From: an uncultured Clostridia bacterium
GTDB lineage: Bacteria; Bacillota; Clostridia; Christensenellales; Pumilibacteraceae
DNA: 23,702 nt
Assembly: GCA_934229275.1 (NCBI GenBank)
Contig: CAKQDN010000027.1
Location: 1 to 23,702 of the forward strand
Reading direction: 5' to 3'
The position numbers were made by a program, and so were the translations under genes. Positions 1 through 7,337 of this stretch are shown one piece after another. A model generated the notes under the pieces. That model was not told the DNA's origin. It did not search any database and was given only the letters and a program-made list of their open reading frames with translations. Numbering within the stretch: position 1 is the stretch's first letter; each line of letters begins with the position of its first letter.

Positions 1-236
1 AACTATATTTGCGCGAATTGAACGAAAGTGATTTTCAGTCACTTTATTCCGTTCTTGCCGATTCAGATATTATGAGCCACTACCCCCTTCATTTATGAAA
101 AAGGCCAATGTTCCTTCATCACGCACGGCAACAACAATCGGAATGAAAAAAAATCGGCGAGTATATCGATTCCGAAAACCAAATAACCGAAATTTACGCA
201 ATTACCCGAAAAGAATGGAATCTGCTATTCCGCTAA
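1..236 (+). pseudogene. Broken GNAT N-acetyltransferase (RimJ/RimL type), 5' end outside window
   Basis: Three fragments of one GNAT protein can be read on the plus strand. From base 3 the frame gives LYLRELNESDFQSLYSVLAD followed by SDIMSHYP, the usual N-terminus of this family, and then meets a stop at 96-98. From base 95 another frame gives NVPSSRTATTIGMKK, the conserved family motif near the C-terminus. After a run of eight A (146-153) the sense continues one frame over as IGEYIDSENQITEIYAITRK and ends at a stop at 234-236. The 80-90 residues expected between the N-terminal part and the NVPSSR motif are missing. This indicates an internal deletion plus a one-base frameshift in the A run. 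The family assignment rests on recognised motifs. Loss of function is inferred, since no single frame could make a working enzyme. Confidence 0.72.
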
Positions 237-238
237 AA

Positions 239-280
239 CAAAAATACGAACTCCTCACTTATGAAGCGTTCGTATTTTTT
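239..280. terminator. Bidirectional rho-independent terminator
   Basis: A perfect 10-bp inverted repeat (242-251 with 268-277, AAATACGAAC/GTTCGTATTT) has an A-rich left flank and a T-rich right flank, so it can end transcription in both directions. It lies between the plus-strand acetyltransferase remnant and the end of the minus-strand cytidylyltransferase gene, as expected for convergent genes. Confidence 0.75.
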
Positions 281-300
281 ATTTGAAGTCGTTTTAATAA

Positions 301-1008
301 TTACTGTTCGGCATAAGACGAATCGATTGCTTTTAATTCGTCTACGGAATCGATTTCGGTTATTTCGCCGCTTTGGACGGGATAAACCGTAAGATTTATA
401 TCGTTTAGACTTGCCCCGAGCACCTGATCCCAGAACAAATTATCGTTACCTTCCTGCTTGTATGCAGAATCTACGGCATCGGCAAGCGTTTTTGCGTCGT
501 CTTTTTTCAGATAAGTTACGTCGCACAGATTATACGAATCGACTCCGCCTTTCTTAATAGCGGTTATCCGACCGTTTTCGTTCGTTTCGTAAAGCCAATC
601 GCCCGAATACCCCTTTACCATTTTTCCGAAACCGTAAGAGCGGTCGAAATCACGACAAAAAACTGTATCGTCGGGAATGTACAAATCTGCATCGCAAATA
701 AAGCAATCTTCATTTCCCATGTATTCGACTACGGTGTGCAGCGATGCAAGATTATTTTTACGATCATATTCCGCGTTTTCGACAAGCGTTATGTTAGGAT
801 ATTTTTCGGGAAGAAAAGCGAACTGCTCTTTCAGATATCCGACTATTACGTAAATTTTCTTAACTCCGCATTTTTCAAGTGCTGCGATAATGGTTTCGAT
901 CATCGTTTTGCCGTGTACTTTTACAAGCGGCTTGGGCGTCTTGAGCGTTATAGGACGCAGTCTTTCGCCTTTTCCGGCAGCGGCAAGTATTGCTATTTCG
1001 TTTTTCAT
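301..1008 (-). CDS. licC: LicC-like CTP:phosphocholine cytidylyltransferase / sugar-phosphate nucleotidyltransferase
   Basis: This 235-residue cytoplasmic nucleotidyltransferase probably makes an activated CDP- or NDP-head group, most likely CDP-choline from CTP and phosphocholine. The N-terminal signature is visible at residues 8-30 (AAAGKGERLRPITLKTPKPL), with a phosphate-binding loop and the TPKPL element. NAEYDRKNNLASL, ICDADLYI, NLFWDQVL and the C-terminal EITEIDSVDELKAI match the layout of pneumococcal LicC, and the length is also close to LicC. Start ATG at 1008 has the binding site AGAGGA 7-8 bases upstream, and a strong promoter lies further up. No licA, licB or licD partner is in the window, so choline as substrate is inferred from motif similarity. 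A related NDP-sugar pyrophosphorylase role remains possible. Confidence 0.78.
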   Translation of the reverse strand: MKNEIAILAAAGKGERLRPITLKTPKPLVKVHGKTMIETIIAALEKCGVKKIYVIVGYLKEQFAFLPEKYPNITLVENAEYDRKNNLASLHTVVEYMGNEDCFICDADLYIPDDTVFCRDFDRSYGFGKMVKGYSGDWLYETNENGRITAIKKGGVDSYNLCDVTYLKKDDAKTLADAVDSAYKQEGNDNLFWDQVLGASLNDINLTVYPVQSGEITEIDSVDELKAIDSSYAEQ

Positions 1009-1053
1009 TCGTTTATCCTCTATATTTATATTTTCAACAATCGCAACAAAAGA

Positions 1054-1082
1054 ATTGTAGCATTTTTTTGCGGTATTGTCAA
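1054..1082 (-). promoter_or_regulatory. Sigma-A promoter of the licC-like gene
   Basis: On the minus strand TTGACA (1077-1082) is separated by 17 bases from TACAAT (1054-1059), preceded by an extended TGC. This is near-perfect and lies about 45 bases upstream of the licC-like start codon, so the gene can be transcribed alone. Confidence 0.85.
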
Positions 1083-1084
1083 CG

Positions 1085-1112
1085 ATACGCGGCTTACATT
1101 ATGCCGCATCGC
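1085..1112 (-). terminator. Possible weak terminator hairpin after the nucleotidase gene
   Basis: A GCGGC/GCCGC stem with additional GAT/ATC pairing lies just downstream of the nucleotidase stop and immediately upstream of the licC promoter. No T-run follows it, so terminator function is doubtful. Confidence 0.3.
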
Positions 1113-1127
1113 GTTTTTGCATTTATT

Positions 1128-1706
1128 CTATTTACCCTGATTCGAATTTACCGCTTCATCGATAAAACGCAACACTTCCGACCAGTCGTTCACTCTTTTA
1201 TACTTTTTATCGGCGTTAACGTTTGCTTTGCTCGTAAACAAAACCGCGTTCACACCGGCGTCGATTGCGGCGTCGACGTTGTACAACATATCGTCAAAAA
1301 GAACGTCGATTCTATTCTCGACGCAAGCGGCTGCTTTATCCATAGAGCATACCAATTTATCATATACGATATTACCGTTTTTCAACTCTTCGACTGTCGT
1401 TTTATACGCATCGGTGTAAAACGAGTTCGTCCGAGCGGTAATTATAATGACCTTATGACCGCGCTCTCTCAATTTACGAACGCCTTCTGCGGCGTCCGGC
1501 TTAAAAGGCGTTTGAGCAACCGCTTTATCGTAGTAAGCACGACAAAAATCTAACTCGCGAGGTTTCCATTCGTCTGGAAGATTGCCGTACGAAATGCCTT
1601 TTTCTTTTAATTCCGATAAGTCGGCGCCGAAAAATTCGGCAACAAACGGCTGAAAATAATCAAACGAATTCGTCAGCGTGTCATCGATGTCTATGGCAAT
1701 GTTCAT
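1128..1706 (-). CDS. HAD-family 5'-nucleotidase, NT5C type
   Basis: This 192-residue HAD-superfamily phosphatase resembles 5'(3')-deoxyribonucleotidases. It would dephosphorylate nucleoside monophosphates or a similar small phosphate ester in the cytoplasm. HAD motif I is MNIAIDIDDTLTNS with nucleophile and acid/base Asp6 and Asp8. Motif II is IIITART around Thr90, and motif IV is DVLFDDM with Asp138/Asp139. The open frame extends 43 codons further upstream, but that extension reads across the promoter and overlaps the dipeptidase end. ATG at 1706 has GGAG six bases upstream and starts directly with motif I, so it is chosen. The substrate cannot be read from sequence. Confidence 0.82.
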   Translation of the reverse strand: MNIAIDIDDTLTNSFDYFQPFVAEFFGADLSELKEKGISYGNLPDEWKPRELDFCRAYYDKAVAQTPFKPDAAEGVRKLRERGHKVIIITARTNSFYTDAYKTTVEELKNGNIVYDKLVCSMDKAAACVENRIDVLFDDMLYNVDAAIDAGVNAVLFTSKANVNADKKYKRVNDWSEVLRFIDEAVNSNQGK

Positions 1707-1739
1707 ATACACTCCATTCTCTTTTGTTTTAGTACATTT

Positions 1740-1769
1740 AGTATAGCATACGGAACGCGTTTTTGTCAA
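1740..1769 (-). promoter_or_regulatory. Sigma-A promoter of the NT5C-type nucleotidase
   Basis: Minus-strand TTGACA (1764-1769), an 18-base spacer and TATACT (1740-1745) with an extended TGC element lie between the dipeptidase stop and the nucleotidase start. This also supports the shorter nucleotidase start at 1706. Confidence 0.85.
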
Positions 1770-1786
1770 TTGAACGCCACTACGTT

Positions 1787-2563
1787 TTATCCGAAAAATC
1801 TTTCGGCGTTTTCGTAAAGCAGTTTCTGTGCGCAACTTGCTCCGTAACGTTTCGATATGAAAAATTCGACTTTCGTCACGAGTTCGTCGTAATTTTCAAG
1901 TCCTTTAATCGGCTCGCTGCCATAAAAGTCCGTGCCTATCGCAACGTTATCGCATCCGAATTTATCTAGAAATCGGTAAATCGTATCGAAATAGCCGTGT
2001 TCATCCCCATTACTCACAAAATTCGGAACGGGCGTAAGTCCGACCAGTCCGCCATTTTCTATAATCGCCCGAACTTGGCTGTATTTCAGATTTCGTAAAC
2101 ACTTTTTATTCGAAAAAATCCCGGAATGAGTCGCAACAACTCTTTTAGCCCGAATTATAACCGAATAAAAAGATCGCTCGTTCAAATGCGACAGATCGAT
2201 AATCACGTCTTTATCGTTAAGATAATCAACAAATTTTTCTCCGTGCGCAGTTAAATCGCCGTTTTCGTAAGCACCTCCTGCCAGTGCGTTGTTATAATTC
2301 CAGGTAAGCGAGCAGCAGGCAAGATTTTCGGTTATCAGAGCATCGAATTCTTTTCCGACTACGCTTGCGTCCTCGACGGAATATCTGCCACGCTCGGATA
2401 AAAACCTGCTCTTTTCGGTGAAATCGCTTAAATTGAGTTTAGTCGCCCAGACGGCGTACAGAATTTCACGGTCATTGTCGCGGTCGCTTTGAATTATATT
2501 CTCGGCTTTACCGAAATCGACTTCGCTCGTAATTAAATCGTTATGCAAATCGAATATGCGCAT
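1787..2563 (-). CDS. Membrane-dipeptidase family (M19) metallopeptidase, short form
   Basis: This 258-residue zinc dipeptidase of the renal dipeptidase/M19 family hydrolyses dipeptides, often including D-residues at the C-terminal position. Metal and catalytic positions can be placed: FDLHNDL (His7, Asp9), Glu64 in YSVEDAS, His126 in IIDLSHL, His146 in ATHSG, and Asp212 in AIGTDFYG. SLTWNYNNALAGG is the family's LTWN.N element. It is shorter than the usual 310-370 residues, mainly before the Glu, but the active-site set looks complete. No signal peptide is visible, so it is likely cytosolic. It starts 47 bases after the ispH-rpsA terminator. No convincing Shine-Dalgarno or promoter is visible before the ATG, and an in-frame TAA just upstream excludes a longer start. 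Confidence 0.85.
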   Translation of the reverse strand: MRIFDLHNDLITSEVDFGKAENIIQSDRDNDREILYAVWATKLNLSDFTEKSRFLSERGRYSVEDASVVGKEFDALITENLACCSLTWNYNNALAGGAYENGDLTAHGEKFVDYLNDKDVIIDLSHLNERSFYSVIIRAKRVVATHSGIFSNKKCLRNLKYSQVRAIIENGGLVGLTPVPNFVSNGDEHGYFDTIYRFLDKFGCDNVAIGTDFYGSEPIKGLENYDELVTKVEFFISKRYGASCAQKLLYENAERFFG

Positions 2564-2603
2564 ATGATTTTATATGCCGAACGATTTTTTCTCGTTAATA
2601 ATA

Positions 2604-2638
2604 CGCAAAAACGCTCCGAGCGAAATGCCCGAAGCGTT
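2604..2638 (-). terminator. Rho-independent terminator of ispH-rpsA
   Basis: On the minus strand a 12-bp stem (2627-2638 with 2610-2621, two G:U pairs) with a 5-base loop is followed by a run of T. It sits 17 bases after the ispH-rpsA stop codon. Confidence 0.88.
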
Positions 2639-2654
2639 AATATGCGAATAATAA

Positions 2655-4709
2655 TTATTCCTTGATGTTGAGATCTTTGAGAAGGTCTGCGAAAGGATTG
2701 TTGGAAGTATCTTCGCTCCATTCGACTTCTTCTTCGGTTTCAACCTTCTTGGTTTTAACTTTCTTTGCCTTCTTGTTTGCAGCCGCTTCGTCGCCTTCTG
2801 CCTTTGCAGGCTTTGCTTCTTCGGGCAGGCATGCTTTCATAGAAAGGTTGATCTTCTTGTTTGCTTCGTCGTAGTTAAGAACTTTAACTTCGACTTCGTC
2901 GCCGACTTTAACTACTTCGTTGATGTCTTTAACGAACGAATGAGCAACTTCGGAAACGTGAACGAGTCCTTCGATGTGGGGCTCGACTTCGACGAACACA
3001 CCGAACGGAACAATGCTTACGACTTTACCCTTAAGCGTCGAGCCGACAGGATGTTTTTCCATGCAAGCAACGAACGGATGGGGCTGAAGTTGTTTATAAC
3101 CGAGCGAAACTCTCTTCTTTTCCTTGTCTGCGGACAGAACGAGGAAATCGTAGGTCTGACCGACGGTGAGAACTTCGTCAACGGTCTTGATATGCGTCCA
3201 GGACAGGTCAACGATGTGAGCAAGGCAATCGAAACCGTCAACGCTTACGAATGCGCCGAACGGAGTGATTCTCTTGACAACGCCGCTTACGACGACGTTG
3301 GGAACGACGTGAGCCCAGAACACTTCTTCTTTTGCTGCTTTTTCCGCTTCGACGAGTTTTCTATGGCTTGCGACGATCTTGTGTTTATTGTCGTCGATTT
3401 CGAGAGCGACGACTGCAAGTTTCTTGCCTGCGAACTGTTTGAGATCGCTTACGAATCTCTCTTTAATCTGAGAAGCGGGAATAAATACCGAATAAGTACC
3501 GAGTCTTGCCAAAAGACCGCCCTTAACGGGTTTATCTACGGTGATCTCGAAAGATTCGCCGTTGCGAATGGTTTCAACGATTTTGTCGGCTTCTTTAATT
3601 TCGTCGACTTCCTTCTTGGACAGAAGAACGCAACCGGTATCGGGGTCGCTGGTGGAAACGATTTTGGTATCCAATTCCATACCCTGCGTATACTGTGCGG
3701 GATCGTAACTGCCGTCGATATTGACGTCTTCTTTACGGATGAAACCGTCGCTCTTGCCGCCGATGCTGACTTTAATGCCCTTTTCATCTGCGGAAATCAC
3801 AGTGCCTTTAATGCGCTTGCCTACTTTGTACGAAACAAAGGATTCTTCAACCGCTTTTGCGAAATCTTCGCTTACTACTGCACCTAACTCTTGACTCATG
3901 TACTCTTTAACCTCCATAATCAACTCTTCAGGAGTTGACGCGCCTGCCGTTATTCCTATAACGTCGTCGGCGCTAAATTTGATTTTGTATAAGTCGTTCA
4001 AATTTTCTACTAAAAAAACTTCGCTTTGCCCTGCGGCTATCTCCATCAGTCTGCGAGTGTTCGAACTGCTACCGCTACCGATTACCAATACCTTAGTACA
4101 GATGCGAGAAATATTTTCCGCGTCATTTTGCCGACTGATAGTAGTATAGCAAATTGTGTTAAATATTTCAACTGTTTTGAACGGTAGTTTGCGAATTTTT
4201 TTTAAAATCCTTAAATATTTTTCGGATAAGTAGGTCGTTTGGGTAACAAAACACACCTTTTCGTAATCGGTCAGCACATCCGCATCGTTTTCATCGTCAA
4301 CAATAGTCGCGGTATTTTCGCACCAACCGTTAATGCCTTCCACTTCCGGATGACCCGCTTTCCCGATTATCGCAATGTGATAGCCGTCGAGATAATGCGA
4401 GTACACTATGTCGTGAATTTTTTTAACGAACGGGCATGTGGCGTCTATCACCTCGATTCCCATATAGTTCGCCTTATCGAAAAAATCTTTTCCGACTCCG
4501 TGCGAGCGAACGATAACCTTTTTACCGCGACATCCGTCAAGGCTGTTTACCGCTACGACGCCTTTTTCGGCAAGATCGTCCGTAACTCTTTTATTGTGAA
4601 TCAGTTCGCCGTACGTTACCGCGTTTTTTCCGACGTAAGAATACGCCGTTCCGACCGCGCGTTTAACTCCGCTGCAAAAGCCTGCGTATTTCGAAACGAT
4701 GTATTTCAT
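2655..4709 (-). CDS. ispH-rpsA: Fusion of 4-hydroxy-3-methylbut-2-enyl diphosphate reductase (IspH) and ribosomal protein S1
   Basis: This 684-residue two-part protein joins the last enzyme of the MEP isoprenoid pathway to an RNA-binding S1 protein. Residues 1-275 are IspH, which reduces HMBPP to IPP and DMAPP with a [4Fe-4S] cluster. The three cluster cysteines are Cys12 (GFCSGV), Cys92 (DATCPFV) and Cys187 (NTICYTT), and GHPEVEG holds the catalytic Glu. Four S1 domains follow at about 297-368, 383-452, 472-540 and 557-626; the third and fourth have the clearest RNA-binding pattern (TPFGAFV, VPFGVFVEV). The tail is charged and Lys/Glu-rich, ending NPFADLLKDLNIKE. The ATG overlaps the plsC stop (ATGA), implying translational coupling. 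Such fusions are known in Clostridia. The open frame is continuous, so no frameshift or misassembly is needed to explain it. Confidence 0.96.
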   Translation of the reverse strand: MKYIVSKYAGFCSGVKRAVGTAYSYVGKNAVTYGELIHNKRVTDDLAEKGVVAVNSLDGCRGKKVIVRSHGVGKDFFDKANYMGIEVIDATCPFVKKIHDIVYSHYLDGYHIAIIGKAGHPEVEGINGWCENTATIVDDENDADVLTDYEKVCFVTQTTYLSEKYLRILKKIRKLPFKTVEIFNTICYTTISRQNDAENISRICTKVLVIGSGSSSNTRRLMEIAAGQSEVFLVENLNDLYKIKFSADDVIGITAGASTPEELIMEVKEYMSQELGAVVSEDFAKAVEESFVSYKVGKRIKGTVISADEKGIKVSIGGKSDGFIRKEDVNIDGSYDPAQYTQGMELDTKIVSTSDPDTGCVLLSKKEVDEIKEADKIVETIRNGESFEITVDKPVKGGLLARLGTYSVFIPASQIKERFVSDLKQFAGKKLAVVALEIDDNKHKIVASHRKLVEAEKAAKEEVFWAHVVPNVVVSGVVKRITPFGAFVSVDGFDCLAHIVDLSWTHIKTVDEVLTVGQTYDFLVLSADKEKKRVSLGYKQLQPHPFVACMEKHPVGSTLKGKVVSIVPFGVFVEVEPHIEGLVHVSEVAHSFVKDINEVVKVGDEVEVKVLNYDEANKKINLSMKACLPEEAKPAKAEGDEAAANKKAKKVKTKKVETEEEVEWSEDTSNNPFADLLKDLNIKE

Positions 4710-5398
4710 GAGTTTTCACCAAAGGCTTTTTTCAATTTCTTTTCGGCTTTTACGGCGTCTTTTTTCAGTCTTTTTCCGCACTTCGATTTATTATAAAAAA
4801 CGTAATCGTTCAGTTCTTTTTGCGCTTTTAACATATGCGCTTCGATAACGTCCGACGCGTCTTTTAAAAGAGCGGCATCGGCACGCTTACCGTAGAATTC
4901 GGCAAGTGAAAACGGTTCTCCGACCCAAAGATAATTTTTTCTGAAAAGTTTCGCTTTTCTGTATATTATTACAGGGACGACTTCCGCCTTCCCTTTCAGC
5001 GCAAACAAAGCGGCTCCTTCCTTGATCCGAGCAAGGTCGTTATCTTTGCGATTACGCGTTCCTTCCGGGAAAATCGAAAGCCCGTAACCCTTCTGCATTA
5101 CGCCGAGGATTTTTTTCATCGCGGCAAGATCCGCCTTCCCCCGGTCGATATAAACAGCGCCCAGTGAAGCCAGAAACGAGCCGACGAATTTGTTTTTGCT
5201 AAGTTCCTTTTTTGCGACGATATAGCGGAATCCGGGCAGATTAGCCATCTGAATGACTATATCGGCGGCACTCAGATGATTGCCGACAACCACTATTTTG
5301 CCTTTCGGCATGTTTTTTCTTCCGATGATTTTAACGGGGTAAAGCAAACGAAGCGGCAAATACGCGATCGCTTTCATCAGGTAGAAAAACCACTTCAT
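4706..5398 (-). CDS. plsC: 1-acyl-sn-glycerol-3-phosphate acyltransferase (PlsC family)
   Basis: This 230-residue membrane-associated acyltransferase would acylate lysophosphatidic acid to phosphatidic acid in phospholipid synthesis. The catalytic HX4D motif is NHLSAAD (His41, Asp46), the glycerophosphate-binding motif is FPEGTRNR (residues 110-117), and KKELSKNKFVGSFL plus GAVYIDRG are further family blocks. A hydrophobic N-terminal stretch (residues 4-20) fits membrane anchoring, and the C-terminus is Lys-rich. It overlaps cmk by one base (TAATG) and ispH-rpsA by four bases (ATGA), so the three are almost certainly co-translated. The order cmk-plsC-ispH is common in Clostridia. Confidence 0.93.
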   Translation of the reverse strand: MKWFFYLMKAIAYLPLRLLYPVKIIGRKNMPKGKIVVVGNHLSAADIVIQMANLPGFRYIVAKKELSKNKFVGSFLASLGAVYIDRGKADLAAMKKILGVMQKGYGLSIFPEGTRNRKDNDLARIKEGAALFALKGKAEVVPVIIYRKAKLFRKNYLWVGEPFSLAEFYGKRADAALLKDASDVIEAHMLKAQKELNDYVFYNKSKCGKRLKKDAVKAEKKLKKAFGENS

Positions 5399-6054
5399 TA
5401 TTTGTTCCTCACAATCGAGATAATCTTTTCGCAGACTTCGTCTATCGTCATGCCGGTAGTATCGACCTCGGTTGCGTCGTCGGCTTTTTTCAGCGGCGCG
5501 AGCGCACGATGCGAGTCGTTATAATCACGGCGTTCTATATCGCTGCGCACGTCTTCGTAATTTACCGTTTCTCCGCGTCCGATTAATTCCTTATAGCGTC
5601 TTTGAGCGCGCTCTTCCACGCTTGCGGTAAGAAAAATCTTAACATCGGCGTCGGGAAGAACGAACGTGCCGATATCCCTGCCGTCGAGAATCGCATCGAT
5701 CTTTTTCGCCATAGCGCGCTGCATTTCGACGAGAGCGTATCTGACGACCGGAACGGCGGAAATATCGCTTGCCATGCGAGAAATTTCGGGCGTGCGAATT
5801 TCGGAAGATACGTCTTCTCCGTCAAGATACACTACGGTGTTTCCGTTATCGTTTTTAAGTTCTACAACGGTATTTTTCAGCATTTCGTCGATTTTATCGA
5901 CTTCGGAGCAGGTTATACCGCTACGTTTTGCTTTCAGTCCGACCGCGCGGTACATGGCTCCCGTGTCGATGTACACTAGTCCGAGCGACTTTGCAATAAG
6001 TTTCGCTATTGTGCTTTTGCCTGCGCCGGCAGGTCCGTCGATTGCTATTATCAT
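5398..6054 (-). CDS. cmk: Cytidylate kinase
   Basis: This 218-residue cytoplasmic kinase phosphorylates CMP and dCMP with ATP, feeding CTP/dCTP and so phospholipid and nucleic-acid synthesis. The P-loop is IDGPAGAGKST at residues 5-15, followed by the YIDTGAMYRAVG nucleotide-binding block, LDGRDIGTFVLPDADVKIFL in the middle, and RRYKELIGRG plus RDYNDSHRALAPL near the lid. Length is normal for the family. The start codon overlaps the end of the upstream flavoprotein gene (ATGATAA), and the stop overlaps plsC. Confidence 0.96.
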   Translation of the reverse strand: MIIAIDGPAGAGKSTIAKLIAKSLGLVYIDTGAMYRAVGLKAKRSGITCSEVDKIDEMLKNTVVELKNDNGNTVVYLDGEDVSSEIRTPEISRMASDISAVPVVRYALVEMQRAMAKKIDAILDGRDIGTFVLPDADVKIFLTASVEERAQRRYKELIGRGETVNYEDVRSDIERRDYNDSHRALAPLKKADDATEVDTTGMTIDEVCEKIISIVRNK

Positions 6055-7265
6055 GTTATCTCTCCCGCGCTTACACCGGCAAGATATCCGGTCGCAAACG
6101 CTATTTGTAAATTGAATCCGCCTGTAAACGCGTCGACGTCGAGCATTTCGCCGGCAAAATACAGACCCTGAATAAGTTTGCTTTCCATCGTTTTCGGATT
6201 GACTTCTTTCAGATCGACTCCGCCGGCAGTAACTATTCCGACATCGATTTTATCGAGCGACAGAACGTCGAACGACAGATTTTTCATGTTTTCGACGATA
6301 GTTTCGCGCTCTTTTCGCGTTATGGAATTAACCGGCTTGTCTGCGTTAATCTTTGTATAACCGACGAAATAATCGATTAGTTTTGTCGGCAAAAGATCGC
6401 CGAGCGCGTTTTTATATTGCTTGTTTTTGTACTTTTCGAAATCGGAAAGAATTCTGTCGTCGAGTTTTTCATGCGATAAAGCAGGCTTTAAATCTATCGA
6501 AAGTTTAGCGTTTTTCAGGTCGTATTTGTTTATAACGCTTGAAAGCGACAAAATTATCGGACCCGAAACACCGCCACTCGTGAACAACATTTCGCCGAAT
6601 TCCGAAAAACTTTTGCCCGAAACCGTAATCGAAGCGGTAACGTTTTTAAGCGACAGCCCTTCGAGCGATTTAACGTTGCTTTTAAGCAGAATCGGCACGA
6701 GTGCCGCTCTCGGCTGAATTATCTTGTGCCCGAACGATTTCGCGAATTTATATCCGTCGCCCGTCGAACCGGTAGCAGGATAACTCACTCCTCCGCACGC
6801 AAGCACGACTTTATCGAATTTCTCGGCAGAACGCTCGGTAACCACGACGAAACCTCCGTCGTCGCGGCGAATTTCAGCGACTTCTTCGAAGCATACGCGA
6901 ACGCCCTCTCTGTCGATTGCTTTTTTAAGAGCCTTTATAACGTCGCTCGACTTGTCGGATTCGGGAAACACGCGATTTCCTCGCTCGATTTTGGTTGCGA
7001 CTCCGTTATTTTCGAGAAATTCGACGGTTTTACTCGGAGGGAAAGCGTAAATCGCGCCGTAAAGGAACTTTTTGCCGTTTACGACGTTTTCGAGAAATTC
7101 CTGCGGTTCGCAAGCGTTCGTAACGTTGCAACGACCTTTTCCCGTAATATATATCTTTTTGCCGACCTTTTCGTTCTTTTCGTACAGAACGACGTCGGAC
7201 GTCTTTGCCGCCGCAATCGCCGCCATAAGACCGGCTGCGCCTGCTCCGACAACCGCTATTCTCAT
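6051..7265 (-). CDS. HI0933/BaiN-family FAD-dependent flavoprotein (oxidoreductase)
   Basis: This 404-residue FAD-binding protein belongs to the HI0933-like family, often annotated as BaiN-type or aminoacetone-oxidase-like oxidoreductases. The dinucleotide-binding fold is at the N-terminus (VVGAGAAGLMAAIAAA, residues 5-20), followed by the family hallmark GKKIYITGKGRCNVTN (residues 35-50), VVLACGGVSYPATGSTGDGY, and a C-terminal FAD block GLYFAGEMLDVDAFTGGFNL. The physiological substrate is unknown for most members. It heads the overlapping gene string with cmk, plsC and ispH-rpsA, an arrangement common in Clostridia. An AGGCGG-type ribosome binding site lies eight bases before the ATG. Confidence 0.9.
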   Translation of the reverse strand: MRIAVVGAGAAGLMAAIAAAKTSDVVLYEKNEKVGKKIYITGKGRCNVTNACEPQEFLENVVNGKKFLYGAIYAFPPSKTVEFLENNGVATKIERGNRVFPESDKSSDVIKALKKAIDREGVRVCFEEVAEIRRDDGGFVVVTERSAEKFDKVVLACGGVSYPATGSTGDGYKFAKSFGHKIIQPRAALVPILLKSNVKSLEGLSLKNVTASITVSGKSFSEFGEMLFTSGGVSGPIILSLSSVINKYDLKNAKLSIDLKPALSHEKLDDRILSDFEKYKNKQYKNALGDLLPTKLIDYFVGYTKINADKPVNSITRKERETIVENMKNLSFDVLSLDKIDVGIVTAGGVDLKEVNPKTMESKLIQGLYFAGEMLDVDAFTGGFNLQIAFATGYLAGVSAGEIT

Positions 7266-7288
7266 AAAAAATACCGCCTAATACCGCA

Positions 7289-7320
7289 AATACTTACGAA
7301 CGAATTTGTCCGTAAGTATT
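7289..7320 (-). terminator. Inverted repeat, possible terminator or attenuator after the decarboxylase operon
   Basis: A perfect 10-bp inverted repeat (AATACTTACG, 7289-7298, with CGTAAGTATT, 7311-7320) lies between the 5S-type carboxyltransferase stop and the HI0933-type start. No clean T-run follows on the minus strand, so it could be a partial terminator allowing read-through into the next gene string. Confidence 0.5.
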
Positions 7321-7337
7321 GCGAAAAATCATTTTAA

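Noticed and set aside
95..286. A 63-residue plus-strand open frame as a small novel gene
   Set aside because: Its N-terminal part is the GNAT NVPSSR motif in one frame, and the rest runs out of frame after the A8 run and into a terminator. It is part of a pseudogene.
1707..1835. A 43-codon N-terminal extension of the NT5C-type nucleotidase
   Set aside because: It would be translated across a consensus promoter and into the dipeptidase gene; the ATG at 1706 has GGAG and starts directly with HAD motif I.
2940..3887. A 315-codon plus-strand open frame opposite the S1 part of the fusion gene
   Set aside because: Asp/Phe/Asn-rich antisense translation of repeated S1 domains; no independent support.
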